From positions 4,379 through 68,378 of the forward strand of contig BDDD01005187.1 in the NCBI GenBank assembly GCA_001972305.1: 64,000 bases of DNA, read 5' to 3'. The stretch is from Cephalotus follicularis (Eukaryota > Streptophyta > Magnoliopsida > Oxalidales > Cephalotaceae). This document shows, piece after piece, positions 23,264 to 34,825 of the stretch (within the stretch, counting starts at the first letter, position 1; each line of letters starts with the position of its first letter). The notes beneath the pieces are model-generated. The model was not told where the DNA came from. It saw only the letters and a list, made by a program, of their open reading frames with translations, and searched no databases. A program made the translations under genes and the position numbers.

Positions 23264-24169
23264 TGTAACAACCCGCATTAATTTTGGGTAAATTGATGTT
23301 TGGGCTTGGGGGAATTTTTTTTTTCTCCTTGGTTGTGGTTGGCTTGGGCTTCTCTTCTTGGATGGTGTTAGTTTGGCTTGGGCTTGGTGGAGGCCCAATG
23401 GTTTGTATGTGGTTAAGAGATATTTCTTTAGTGTTGGGAAGTATGCAAAGCTTGCTTAGGAAGCTTGGCAGTTGACTTTCGACAGATATCATATCCCTCA
23501 TCTCACGCCTGAAGAAGCAATTGGGAGAGTGAGCTTTCATCTTTCATCTTTCATCTTCGTCTTTCTTCTGAAGCTTTGATCGCTTGTTGAGGTTGGGACT
23601 TTCTTTCACCCGTCTACACGTCTAGCAGGTGAGAGTCCTCCTCAGTGCATTTTGGTACGTCCGTGGTTGGTGCAAGCACGATCTTTAAGGCGAGAAGGAG
23701 CTTCGCCTTGGTTTTCATGGATGTATGTGGTTCATGCATAGCTTCAGAGATGTTGTTCATGGTAGCTAAGTCTTGTTGTGTGTTGATCTTGTAGAGGAAG
23801 ATCTAGGCACGGAGTCCGCACAACAAGGAAGCTAGCTAAGGAAGCTACTGATACTAGTGAGTGGGATCTTTTTCTTTCTATCAATTGATAACTGAGAGTT
23901 TATTGTTTATATGCCCTTCCATGATATTATCTTTGACCAGGACTTCTTCTCCTGTCATCTTGTTGATATTGCATGTGAATACTGTTGTTGTCAAGCTGAG
24001 GGCTCAATGCCTAGGTTGAACTTGTTGTTTCCCCTTCTATTTAAGTATTCATGCTTTATTTGATATCATGTGTTGTTGTCCTCGGGTACTGGTTACTGGT
24101 TACTTAGTTACGTATGAAACTCATTGTGGTTGATGGAGATCTTCTCTGGTCATGCCATAATGGAGTCCT

Positions 24170-24480
24170 CAGGCATGAGATTGCCGGCACGAGATGGTCT
24201 AAGTGGTGATACACTAACCTCTGAGCCGATGTTCTCCTCTGTCATCTCGTCAAGGGTTGAGCTGAGCGGTGATTCGCGGGCCCCTTGGATGATACTAATG
24301 CTATATAATTGCCGGTGAGGTAGCTCCTCGATCGATGTTCATATGGTGTATTACCGATCTCGTGATTGCCGATGGGGGTGGGCTTGCGTAGTACCTCGAT
24401 CGATGTTCATGGAGGGAGGTGCGCCAACATGTGATTGCCGGGGAAGGAGTGCTGGCGTAGCCCTTCTACCAATGTTCATG
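24170..24480. repeat. imperfect tandem repeat in E LTR
   Basis: Three to four units of about 75-80 bp share GATTGCCG, GCGTAG-CC-TCGATCGATGTTCATG. The same block is present in the 3' LTR (about 35740-36045) and in E2 (about 54515-54830). Confidence 0.7.
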
Positions 24481-24973
24481 CGGAGCTCTAGAAGTGTGTA
24501 TCTATATGCGAATATGAGGGATGTGTACAGTCCAGTAGCTCATGACCGCGTTGATGGATTTCAATGGAGTTGTTATTTATGCTTACCGAGGTGGTTCCGG
24601 CTATGGAAGTGTGTGAGTTTGATGTGTGCATGTGTGTGTGTGGAATGTGCTTATGATTGATACAGTACCAGTAGTCCCCTTTATAATTGTTGATCCTTAG
24701 AGTTGATCTTTTGTTGATCCTTGGATCCCTGGCATGATCTGACATATAAACTGTTGTTTATCTTCTTTCCTTGAGGTCGGTCATTGAGTTCGTAGCTCTA
24801 ACGTCTCATCGGGTTTTCCTTTTTATCGATATCCTTGTATATTTTCACCTCTGTCTTGTTTTGCTGAGCAGGGGATATGGGTTGTCCCTTGGCCCAGTTG
24901 GGGCAGGGCACATTTTACCTTGGCTCTTGGCACCCTGGTGGAAGTGGGTTTGCCCAGGATATTCCTTGATCTT

Positions 24974-25018
24974 ACTCACAAGTTAGTTAGACTAATCCCC
25001 TCTCAGTTTTGTGTGCAG
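24974..25018 (+). promoter_or_regulatory. conserved LTR motif plus acceptor-like tract (E 5' LTR)
   Basis: ACTCACAAGTTAGTTAGACT then AATCCCCTCTCAG and GTGTGCAG. The 3' LTR copy at 36536-36580 is closer to consensus (ACTAGTCATTTGGACTAAT). Confidence 0.45.
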
Positions 25019-26869
25019 AGGGAGCGGGGCAGCAGGGTTCTTGAGATCCACTAAGGACAGCGTGTCAAAAGAGGTAGACGCCGGACGTAGCACCTTAGGA
25101 TGGCTCCTTGGCCACGAGCACCTTCATGCATTTGGGGACATTCATGGGGTTTTGTTGTACAGATTTTATTAATGTCTATGCCTTGTAAACCTTTTTTTGT
25201 AATTATGTGTATTTACTCTTGGATGTCGTGTGTCCTCGGCACCTGGCCTGGGGACCGTGTATATAAATCACTTGTTTTATATACTTTGTTGTTATGAGCT
25301 GTTTTCCCAGCCCTGGCGCTGTTTATGCTACGTGTTTGGACGTGCAGGGATGACGTATGAGTTCGGGGGTTGTTTGGCCGTGGGCAGAGGAACAAGTCTC
25401 CCCAGTCCTGGCCTTGGTGAAACTTCAGTGTTTCTCCCCGGGCCCTTTTGTGCGTGGCACCTATGCTGAGATGCCAGGGGAGGGGTGGCAATGTTCATGG
25501 TTTGTCAAACTTTAGGTTGACTTCATAGCTCGGGTTGGTTGACCCTAAGCTGAGGTCTAGTGGCATCCCCGGGTGTTGTCCCTGGGCATGCCCGTAGGCG
25601 TTAAGTGGGAGTAAGCAGTTTTTTTTGGTTTTTCCCGTCCTCCCGACTTCGGACCAGCTCGATCCTTGGAGATGTTTTGGTGGGTGAGCCCTGGTGGATC
25701 CCATGGGTACCTAGCCGGGGTGAGATTCCATCTCCTTAGTGTAAGTTGAGCATTCGAGGGACCTCAGATAGTGGTCCCATGCTTGGCGTTTATCCCCGTG
25801 CCCTTATGTGGATCCCAGGCTTAGCGTATGTTAAACGTTGTCGTTTTCTTTTTCTCGGGCATATCCTTGTTTGTATGGGTCATGCCCGGGGAGGACATGC
25901 CGGGGAGGACATGTCCGAAGTTAGTCGTCCAATGCGGACATGCCCGAGGATGGATCGTCTGGTGAAGGCATGTCTTAGGATGGAGGCGCAAGCCTGGCTT
26001 GTGGTAGGTCATGTTGTGTTGGGTGGTGTTGACATCCCCAGCCCGGGACCCCAAGCAAGACGTAGTGTTATGTTCTCTACCCTGGCTCCCTCCCCTGGCA
26101 TGTTCCTGTCACACCCCGTTTTCCAATAATGACATTTAAGTGGTAGCAATTAACATAACAATCTAGCTTATCCATTTTACGATAAATTTAAACCTTTTTA
26201 AAACAGATGTATCAGTTGCGGAAGCCTTCAAATATAAGCCGAACTAACAACGTAACACGCATCTCATACTACGTGTTACAACAAAACAACATCATTGTTA
26301 ATTGCTCACAAAACGGAGCGTTAATTAACCTTCATTTAAACCATAAATATCTCCCATAAAGAATTCACATATATAAATCAAATAACTAAATCATTGTTTC
26401 AAACCCATGATACAAATTATCCAATTGAACAAGTACAAGTTATCATCCTCTCCAACACGAGTAGGATTATCATAATACAAAATTAGCTTAAGCAACCTTC
26501 AATAGCAGCTCCCAAAATAGCCTTAACCGCACTTGTCCGATTGCCTCGTCAATCTCAAATAGTAGGGGGTTAGCCTTTGTCCTCACTCGGCTAAGCATAT
26601 ATACAATTTGGGATCAAGTAATGAATGACATGAAATAAATGCATTCATGATGCAAAAAATAAATAACACTGGATATACATGAAAATATATATATATCCAC
26701 CAAGCAGGTATCATCCGAGAGCTACATTACAGAAGTACGAGCCTATCCCCGAAAGGGGCCAGATAAAACAATCTGGTCACTAAGGACCCATCAAGCCAGA
26801 TCAAGGTTGTTGACACCCAGGCTCAACAACTGCTTACTTACACAGCAGTGCTTAATAACCCAAGGGAGT

Positions 26870-27150
26870 CCCTAGCTACTTGCCCAACAGAGCTCAGTAA
26901 CCATTGAGTGGAAAACCCTAGCTACTTACTCAATAGAGTTTAGTGGCTACCGTATAAGGAACTTCCAACTACTTTCCCAACAGGGCTCAGTAGTAGAATT
27001 CCTGGATACTTACCCAACAGAGCTTAGTAACCCAAACAAGCCATCACAAGTAATTAGCAAAAATAATACTTGCAATCAAAACATCCCAAAAGGGCATTAG
27101 TCCTTTTTAACACAGTTTACCGTTTCAGCTACTCATCCAACAGAGTTTAG
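26870..27150. repeat. about 60-bp degenerate tandem repeat in H2
   Basis: Five units centre on CTACTTACCCAACAGAG-TCAGTA with variable spacers. Confidence 0.6.
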
Positions 27151-27879
27151 TAGTAATCAAAATTTCACCATCCTTTTCAAGTGATTTATAAATATAGATT
27201 CTTGAAACATATATAGATATTTTGCTCAAATATATAAGAGTCCTTTTCAATCCTTTTCAAGTAGTTTTAGTGTATCATAAAATACTTGAAAACAATACAT
27301 TAAAAATGTACTCCGATCCTTTGAAAATACTCATGTCCGTATAACATAATTTTAATTATGTGAAACCGTTTCGCAATCCTTTTTGGAAAATATACATTTT
27401 TGTACAACATCATATACACATTTCTCAAATCAAAATCATTTAAGAAATCATGCAGTATTACAAATGTGAAACCTCTAGTTACCGTACACACCATGATTAG
27501 TAACCTAAGGAACTTTTATCACAATCCATTTCGAAGTAAATTGTTATGTATAAAGTACTTGACAATATTACATTTATTCAAAATGTATAACTAGTCCTTT
27601 TGCACAGTATTTAATTCTTCGAGAATACTTATTTTCGTATACATAATTTCAATCATTTGAAATCATTTGTACAATCCTTTTTGGAAAAATATATATATTT
27701 CCACACAACCTCATATACATATTTCTCAAATCAAAATCATTTAAGAAATCATGCGGAGTCACAACAATTCAATTCACAGTAGTATGCAATGCAACCATAT
27801 GCTCAAACATGCCTAGAGTCATTTCTAGAATCGTTCCAGAGCCAATGGGTCCAAATTGGGTCAAACCATTCAAACTAGG

Positions 27880-28435
27880 AGGAAAGGCGTCGACGCCTTC
27901 CTCAACGCGTCGATGCTTATTGCCCAAAAGCGTCTAGGTTCATTTCCAATGTCAGTGCTTGTAACAGTACGAAACACGTCGAGGTTTTTCTGTAGGCGTC
28001 GATGCCTACAAGCCAAAATCCTTGGACGTCGATGTTCATCACAACGCGTCGACACTTAAGGTGGGAACCTTAACACGTCCTCGCGTTATGTGCAAGACCT
28101 AATGCACAGCCACCAAAGATGTCGATGCCTTCCATAGACGTCGACGTTTAAGTTGTACCAGGAGGTATCACTTCGTCCAATCTCCATTTCAAGGAAGAAT
28201 TCATCCTCCATCCACTCATGTAATTCCAGATACATTACTTATGGCGTAACACGCACAACAGGTTATTTGTATGTAACCAGAACATCAACCCCTCAACAAT
28301 CCATAAAGTCCAAAAGTAAACATTGTAGTCTGCAAATGTTTGAAATAGACATCGACGCTTAACTAAGACGTCGATGTCTATTGCCTCATCGCATAAAGAC
28401 ATCGATGCTTACCACAAGAGCATCGACGTTTAAGA
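27880..28435. repeat. GTCGAC-type motif cluster 1 in H2
   Basis: About a dozen copies of a 10-12 bp near-palindrome, consensus RCGTCGAYGCYT. Examples are GGCGTCGACGCC near 27886, GCGTCGACACTT near 28046 and GACATCGACGCTT near 28350. They are dispersed rather than head-to-tail. Confidence 0.85.
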
Positions 28436-29204
28436 GCCCAGAACACTGTCTCTTTCATTCCATCCACCAAACAGGGGTACTCAACCCTTATATACATGCA
28501 ATCAATCATGGGATTCACCCAGAAATCAACATGCATACATAGTCCACACCATTAGGTGTTCATATCATCAACCAAACATTCAGCTCAACTCCAAACAAGC
28601 ATGCAATTCATGCATTTCATTCATGGCAACATATTAACTTTGAACTCAAATATGTACATATAATTCCCCTACCTCTGGTTTCAAGTTAGAAACCTTGTAA
28701 GTCCACATCTTTGTGTTCCAAGAACTGGTCACAGCAGCTTCAAGGTTGTCCCGTTGCTGCAAGCTATCAGCTCCGAGTTCCCAAGCTCCACTGGTTCAAC
28801 AATGGTGGTATTCCTCTTTCTTTCTCCCTCTGTTTTTCCTTTCAACTCTCAGGTCTCTTTCCTTTTCTTTCTCACAGTGTTTAGCCGAGAAAGGAGGGGA
28901 GGAATAGCCATTTTATGTTGGTAGAAACCCTTTCCTTCTCCCCTGGTTCACATGCACTGACACCCGTGTTCTTCTCTCCCCTTTTGTTTTTGTTCCTTTC
29001 CCCTTTTATTTTCTGTAGGTTACAGGTTAAGGAGATTCATCTCCTTGCATGCCAAGGCTAAGGACACATTTTGGTGCATGCCTGGTAACGTTCTAGCATG
29101 CACAACACGTTGTATTTTGGTGCCCCAAGGCGCCTGCAAAGATCCTAAATTATTTCCCCTTGCACGTTATCCTGTCAGTCGAAGAACGTACCCGATATTC
29201 ATCA

Positions 29205-29355
29205 TTACTCATCGATGTCTTCCATAGACATCGACCTCTTTTCCGTCTTTCATACGAGGGCGTCGACGTTCTCGCCTACATCGACGTGCATCTGCATGCA
29301 TTTACGTGCACCCTTTGTTCCCATAGGCGTCGACGTCTTTCCAAAGGACATCGAC
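29205..29355. repeat. GTCGAC-type motif cluster 2 in H2
   Basis: Six or more copies in 150 bp, including GGCGTCGACGTT, GGCGTCGACGTC and ACATCGACGCG. On the minus strand the cluster lies 190-345 bp from the LTR start, upstream of a TATA-like CATAAAATGG near 28910. Confidence 0.85.
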
Positions 29356-29548
29356 GCGTTTAGCCCAAAACTCTACCATTTTGCCTTTTCATGCCTTGAA
29401 TCATTTCTTTATCCCTTTTCTTCCGAAAGGTCAACATTTTAAATTTGGAAAACACCATCAACGCCGGGATTCAGACGTTCTTATTAAATCTGAAATAAGA
29501 TTCTAATTAAATTGAAATATCACATGTGCAAAAATCTCGGGCGTTACA

Positions 29549-29881
29549 GTTCCTTTAGTGGAACGGTGCGTTTGGGTAGTGGTTGATGTGTATGCCCCCT
29601 TTAGTTAAATGGTGAGTTTTGAGAATGGTTATATGTAAGGGTTATTTACAGTTTTCCCATTCCTTCTTTGTTCCTTCCTGTCGGGCATTTCTTGTTTTTA
29701 TGCCTTACGTGTGTTTGGCATGGGGACCGCGGCTCTCCTCAGTAGCGTGCTTTTAACGCCTACCCTGGCCTCAGCGTTAGCCTTTGTTGTTTGTTGGGGT
29801 TTTGGTTAGGGATCCAGGTGGGGATCCTTCCACCTGGGACGGACATCCTCGGGCGGGGGTGCTCGAGAACGGGGTGTGCCA
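29549..29881 (+). mobile_element. element E 5' LTR, 3' part
   Basis: Resumes after H2 at GTTCCTTTAGTGGAACGG and ends CGAGAACGGGGTGTGCCA. It parallels 37650-37982 of the 3' LTR. Confidence 0.9.
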
Positions 29882-29888
29882 GTTTTTT

Positions 29889-29900
29889 TGGTATTAGAGA
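29889..29900 (+). other. element E primer binding site (mutated)
   Basis: TGGTATTAGAGA, 7 bp after the LTR end, differs from the usual TGGTATCAGAGC at two positions. It is tRNA-iMet type. One change is C to T. Confidence 0.75.
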
Positions 29901-30011
29901 GACCGGTTTAGTTTCCTTGTGTTTTATTTGGAGACTTTTGGGGGGTATGCATGCGTTGCATTTCATGTAGTATACATGTTAGTAATGCCCTAACCTTGCA
30001 TGTGAAGGTTG

Positions 30012-31207
30012 ATGGTGCCTCCGCGTCAGACTCGAGGAAGTGGCTTTGGTAGGGGACAAGGGGTCTCCCCAGTCAAAGAGTGTGGTCAGGGTAGAGGAAG
30101 AGAGACCTCCCCACCACATGTGGATCAAGAACTACCTCCTGTTAGACCTGGTGTGCAGGTTAACCCTGGGATGATAGAACAAGAGACTGGACTGGCTATG
30201 GCAGCTGAGGTCCCTGCAACGCAGTTAGCAGCGCAGGTACCTCCTCCGATTGGTACTGGTAGTCAAGCAGAGTGGATGCAATTCGCTACGATGATAGCAT
30301 AAGCTTTAAGTGGTTCTCGACCTCAAGCTTTACCGGTTGTACGTTTGCAACGTTTAGGTGCTGCAACCTTTGAGGGAACGGATGATCTAGTGGATGCAGA
30401 TGCATGGTTGAATCATCTTGATATGATCTTTGTACAGATGGGAGTTTTCGACGACTCACGTGTTGGACTTGCCACCTTCTTGGTAAGGAAGAATGCTCTT
30501 CGATGGTGGGAAGCTTTCCAAGCTAGGCATACTGATATTGCTATGATCACTTGGGATGTTTTCAAGTGAGAGTTTCGTCAGTATTTCTTCCCGGCTACCT
30601 TCATGAAGGGGAAGAGGAGAGAGTTTCTACACTTGCATCAGGGGAGTATGACTGTGACCCAATATGAATACCGCTTTATGGAGTTGTCTCATTTTGCTCC
30701 GGCTTTGGTTGCAGACCAAGAGGAGAGGTGTGAGAAATTCTTGGATGGGTTGAATCCCGAGGTGATACATACTGTGGCAGCAACCAACTGGACTATCTTT
30801 AGAGATTTGGTGGAATCTGCCAAGAGGGTTGAGCAAAATATTACAGAGTAGAGGAATCGCCAGGAAAAGGGATAGAAGAGAGATGGACAGTAGGCCGCTC
30901 AAGGGGAGGATTCCTCCCGAGGACAAGGGAAACGAAGGAAATGGTTCCCTAGCAAGCAAGCTGACGGTGGAAACCGGGGATAGGCCAAGTCTGATGTCCA
31001 GGGGGCGTTTTCTTCGTAGCAGATGAATCCTCCTACAGCCAGTGGTGCACAGTAGAGTAGGCACCAGAGTTCATCAGTTTCTCAACAGCCTCCCAAGTGC
31101 CAGAGGTGTGGTCGCTTCCACTTTGGCAGATGTAAGGCAGATATCCATGAATGTTTGCAGTGTGGCCAGGTTGGGCACATCAAGATGAATTTCCACAAGC
31201 TCAGCAG
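30012..31207 (+). pseudogene. element E gag (broken)
   Basis: Gag starts at ATG 30012 (MVPPRQTRG), after the leader. The frame is cut by TAA at 30300-30302, TGA at 30567-30569 and TAG at 30849-30851, with more stops to 31060. In order: Gln/Pro-rich N-terminus, capsid core (ATFEGTDDLVDADAWLNHL from about 30363; RKNALRWWEAF; FLHLHQGSMTVTQYEYRF), and a zinc-knuckle region near 31098-31190. The knuckle has CQRCGRFHFGRC, then CLQCGQVGHI, whose last cysteine is lost. A frame change near 31190 leads into the protease frame. The family role is to form the particle and bind RNA. Confidence 0.88.
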
Positions 31208-32041
31208 ACCACGATGACACCTAGATCAACTGCTTCTAATAGACAACCTGCGGGAGCCAGAGGTGGGTCAATGGCTTCGCAAGTGGGATCATCCAGGGCT
31301 AGTGGAAGTCGTCAATAGGGCAGACCAGCGACAACAGCTAGAGTCTATGCTCTTAACAGAGAAAATTCTCTGGGATCCATGGACGTGGCCATAGGTAAGG
31401 CTCTTATCTGCGGCAGAGATGCCACGGTTTTGTTTGACATGGGAGCCTCTTTATCTTTTGTTGCCCATGCATTTTGCATACATTCAGGTGGAGTGTTGAG
31501 TTCCTTGGATGAAGAGATCGCTGTATCTATTCCTATGGGCCAGAGTTACCGTGTAGAACGAGTCTACAGAGGTTGTGATGTTGTGATCAAGGGACGAATT
31601 TTTGTAGCTGACCTTATCCCCTTCAAGATTGAGGACTTTGATGCCATCCTGGCCATGGATTGGCTAGTAAGGCACCGAACATTGGTCGATTGTTCGCATA
31701 AGGTTGTTTCCTTTTGTTTGCCCAACGAGTCAGGCATGGAGTTAATTTGTGAGCAGCACTCGGCACCTCTGAAGTTGATCTCGGCTATGGTTGCCCGTAA
31801 GGCCTTGGGTAAAGGTGCGCAAGGATTCTTAGCTCATGTGGTGGATACTCGGATGACTAAGCCAGAGGTAGGGGACATACCCGTGGTTTGTGAGTTTCCC
31901 GATGTCTTCCCCGGTGAGTTACCAGGTTCTCCTCCGGATAGGGAAATAGACTTTGAGATTGAGTTGATCCCTGGTGCGGCTCCTATATCCCTTGCTCCTT
32001 ACTGTATGGCACCTATAGAGTTGAAAGAGCTAAAGGTATAG
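31208..32041 (+). pseudogene. element E protease
   Basis: Retropepsin-like aspartic protease that would cut the polyprotein. A linker with TAG at 31316-31318 precedes it, and the open part starts at 31379. The active-site box reads LFDMGASLSFV, where the family usually has D-S-G; Met replaces Ser while the catalytic Asp is kept. ILAMDWLVRHR follows at about 31650. The frame ends at TAG 32039-32041 just before the RT, where related elements read through. It was one polyprotein with the RT that follows, in the same frame. Confidence 0.88.
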
Positions 32042-33230
32042 TTGGAAGACTTGTTGGATAAAGGATTTATCCGACCTAGTAGTTCTCCATGGGGTGCTCC
32101 GGTCCTGTTTGTGAAGAAGAAGGATGGAGCTATGCACTTGTGTATCGACTATAGGCAACTCAACAAGGTCGCTGTGCATAATAAGTACCCGTTGCAAAGG
32201 ATCGATGACTTGTTTGATCAGTTGCGAGATGCCTGTGTGTTCTCGAAGATAGATCTTCGGTCTGGATATCACCAGTTGAAGGTGAAGGAAGAGGATGTTC
32301 TGAAGACAACCTTCAGATCTCGTTATGGTCTCTATGAGTTCTCAGTTATGCCGTTTGGTTCAACCAATGCACCGGCCGCTTTCATGGATTCGATGAATCG
32401 AGTGTTCCAACCCTTCTTGGACACCTTTTTGGTGGTGTTCGTAGACGACGTGATGGTATACCCGCGGAGTATGGCTGAGCACGAGGAACACCTGAGGATT
32501 GTTTTGCAGACCTTAAGAAAGCATGAGTTGTATGCTAAGCTCAGTAAGTGTAAGTGTTGGTTAGACAGGGTTGTGTTTTTGGGCTGTGTGATTTCGGGCC
32601 AAGGTGTTGAAGTGGACCCGAGGAAGGTTGAAGCCGTGTTGGCCTGGGAAAGACCCAAGAGCGTACCTGAAGTGCGTAGTTTCCTTAGACTTTCTAGCTA
32701 TTACCGAAGATTCGTGGACGGATTCTCGGCAATAGCGGCTCCTCTGTCGAAGTTGACAAGGAAGGATGTGAAGTTCGTTTGGTCAGAAGACTGTGAGAAG
32801 AGCTTCCAGACGTTGAAGGATAGGCTAATGTCAGCTCCGCTGTTGACCCTTCCTTCTCCGGGGGTTGGTTTTGTGGTTTACAGTGATGTTTCTATGCATG
32901 GTCTTGGTTGTGTGTTGATGCAAGAAGGGAAGGTTATTGCTTATGCTTCTCGGCAATTGATGGTTCATGAGCTCAACTACCCTATGCATGACTTGGAGTT
33001 AGCTGCGGTGGTGTTTGCTTTGAAGATATGGCATCATTATCTGTATGGTGAAGTCTGCCAGATCTTTACTGACCACCAGAGTTTGAAGTACTTGTCTTCT
33101 CAACAACATTTGAACATGAGGCAGAGGAGATGGTTCGAGCTCATCAAGGATTATGATTGTACCATCGAGTATCATCTTGATAAGGCCAACGTGGTTGCTG
33201 ATGCGTTGAGCAGGAAGTCTTCCGCTTCCT
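32042..33230 (+). pseudogene. element E reverse transcriptase and RNase H
   Basis: RT would copy the RNA genome and RNase H would remove the RNA strand. The frame from 32042 is open for 680 residues, but it is part of a polyprotein broken at 32039 and 34082. RT motifs: [39 protein letters not shown] (first catalytic Asp, residue 71), [12 protein letters not shown], and FVDD at residues 133-136. RNase H follows from about 32870: [30 protein letters not shown] and [13 protein letters not shown] hold its acidic residues. Enzymatic residues are mostly intact, so inactivation came from stops rather than core changes. Confidence 0.93.
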
Positions 33231-34798
33231 TGGCTCATGTACGGTTGGTTTACTTGCCGATGTTGGAACAGTTAAGATCTTTGAGGGCAGAGCTGTCTGC
33301 TGAGGACAATGGAGCAGTGTTGGCTTCTCTGCGAGTGAGGTCTGTTTGGGAAGAGCAAATTCGGGGAGTGCAAGAGAAGGACTGGAGGTTGGCCAAGTTG
33401 ATGAAACAAGTCAGAGAGGGTTCTCGAATTGACTTCCACATCAGGGGTGATGGTGCTCTGACGTTTGGAGAGAGGATATGTGTACCACATGTCAAGGCGA
33501 TCAAGCAAGAGAACCTAGAAGAAGCTCATCGTTCTCCTTCGTCAATGCATCCTGGAAGTACCAAGATGTATCGTGACCTAAGGCAGTCTTTTTGGTGGCG
33601 GGGCATGAAGCGTGAGATTTCCAGGTTCGTGGCAAGGTGTTTGACATGCCAGCAGGTGAAGGCTGAGCGACAGAAGCCTTCAGGTCTTCTTCAACCGTTT
33701 CCCATTCTAGTGTGGAAATGGGACAACATATCGATGGATTTTGTCACTGGTTTTCCTCGGAAGAGGAGTAAGCATGATGCAATCGGGGTGATTATCGATC
33801 GTTTGACCAAGTCTGCTCACTTCATACCTATAAGGAAGGACTTCAATTTGGACAAGTTAGCTCGATTGTATGTGGACGGTGTGATCGGGTTACATGGGAT
33901 CCCCAGCAGCATAGTTTCGGATAGAGACCCGAGGTTCACATCAAGATTCTGGCAGAGCTTGCAGAGGACGTTGGGTACGGAGTTGCGACTCAGTATGGCG
34001 TACCATCCTCAGACCGATGGGCAGTCAGAGCGTGCTATCCATATTCTTGAGGACATGTTGAGAGCCTCTGTCATAGATTTCTGAGGAAGTTGGGATGACC
34101 ATTTGACTTTGATCAAGTTTGCCTACAACAACAACTATCATGTGAGCATTGGTATGGCTCCTTATGAAGCTTTGTACGACAGACGTTGTTGAACTCCTTT
34201 GTGTTGGAAAGAGGTGGGAGAACACCAGTTGTTAGGACCAGAGTTGGTACAGGACGCAGCAGAGAAGGTGAAGGTGATCCGAGATCATTTGCGTACGGCC
34301 CAAAGTATGCAGAAGAACTACGCAGACAAGCGTCATAAGGACTTGGAATTCTCTATAGGTGACAAGGTTTTCCTCAGGGTATCACCTTACACAGGGATTG
34401 TTCGTTTTGGCAAGCGTGGGAAGCTTAGCCCAAGGTACATAGGTTCCTTTGAGATTGTGCAAAGGATCGGACCGATGGCTTATCGTCTGGCATTGACCGA
34501 GGGGATGGCCAGGGTGCACGACGTGTTCCACGTTGTGCTGAGGAAATATGTTGTTGAGCCTTCCCATGTGTTGACTGAGCCAGTGGTGTTGTCTGGAAAG
34601 GATTTACCAGTGTTGGCTTATGAGGAAGCCCCATAGCAGATCTTAGACCGTCGAGAACAGGTGTTGAGGAACAAGACCATTCCCTTGGTGAAGATCTTGT
34701 GGAAAAACCATGTAGCAAGAGAGGCTACCTGGGAACGTGAGGACCATATGAGGGAGCGTTACCCTGACTTGTTCCCTCGACCAGAGCTGGAATTTTGA
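33231..34798 (+). pseudogene. element E integrase and chromodomain
   Basis: Integrase would insert the DNA copy; the C-terminal chromodomain would guide it to marked chromatin. The zinc domain has [17 protein letters not shown] and CLTCQQVK (about 33549-33655). Catalytic residues lie in SMDFVTGF (about 33735), VSDRDPRF (about 33920) and DGQSERAI (about 34017). Stops occur at 34082-34084 (TGA), 34190-34192 (TGA after RRC) and 34634-34636 (TAG). After the last, a chromodomain-like tail reads ILDRREQVLRNKTIPLVK and ATWEREDHMRERYPDLFP, ending at TGA 34796-34798. The chromodomain identifies the Tekay/chromovirus lineage. Confidence 0.92.
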
Positions 34799-34810
34799 GG
34801 ACAAAATTCC

Positions 34811-34825
34811 TTAAGGGGGAGAGGA
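34811..34825 (+). other. element E polypurine tract
   Basis: TTAAGGGGGAGAGGA immediately before the 3' LTR (TGTAATGACCCGC). It primes plus-strand synthesis in this family. Confidence 0.85.

Larger units (their letters stand above)
23264..26106 (+). mobile_element. element E 5' LTR, 5' part
   Basis: Starts TGTAACAACCCGCATTAAT and runs parallel to the 3' LTR from 34826. It contains imperfect tandem units at about 24170-24480 (GATTGCCG…TCGATGTTCATG) and the conserved motif at 24974. It stops at GTTCC (26102-26106), the target duplication of solo LTR H2. Confidence 0.9.
26107..29548 (-). mobile_element. solo LTR H2
   Basis: Plus-strand ends are TGTCACACCCCGTTTTCC and TCGGGCGTTACA. It is flanked by GTTCC at 26102-26106 and 29549-29553; the empty site is seen in the E 3' LTR near 37650. 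It is 3,442 bp with no gag or pol. The minus-strand start TGTAACGCCCGAGATTTT matches the start of H1 at 38897. Two clusters of GTCGAC-type motifs lie at 27880-28435 and 29205-29355. A degenerate repeat of about 60 bp with CCCAACAGAGCTCAGTA lies at 26870-27150. Confidence 0.9.

Noticed and set aside
23284..23475. 63-residue hydrophobic ORF repeated at 34846 and partly at 53693
   Set aside because: It is at the same position in every E-family LTR because the LTRs are copies. It is T/G-rich low-complexity sequence and is broken in E2.
24343..24660. 105-residue Cys-rich ORF in the E 5' LTR
   Set aside because: It overlaps the LTR tandem repeat and is not open over the same length in the 3' LTR (35990) or E2.
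27880..29355. CRISPR array or satellite
   Set aside because: The motif copies are too short (10-12 bp), irregularly spaced and divergent, in a plant retrotransposon LTR. There are no cas genes.
29760..29966. Small minus-strand ORF recurring at 37747 and 56461
   Set aside because: It is the end of the E-family LTR, copied three times. It holds no recognisable protein and is antisense to the element.
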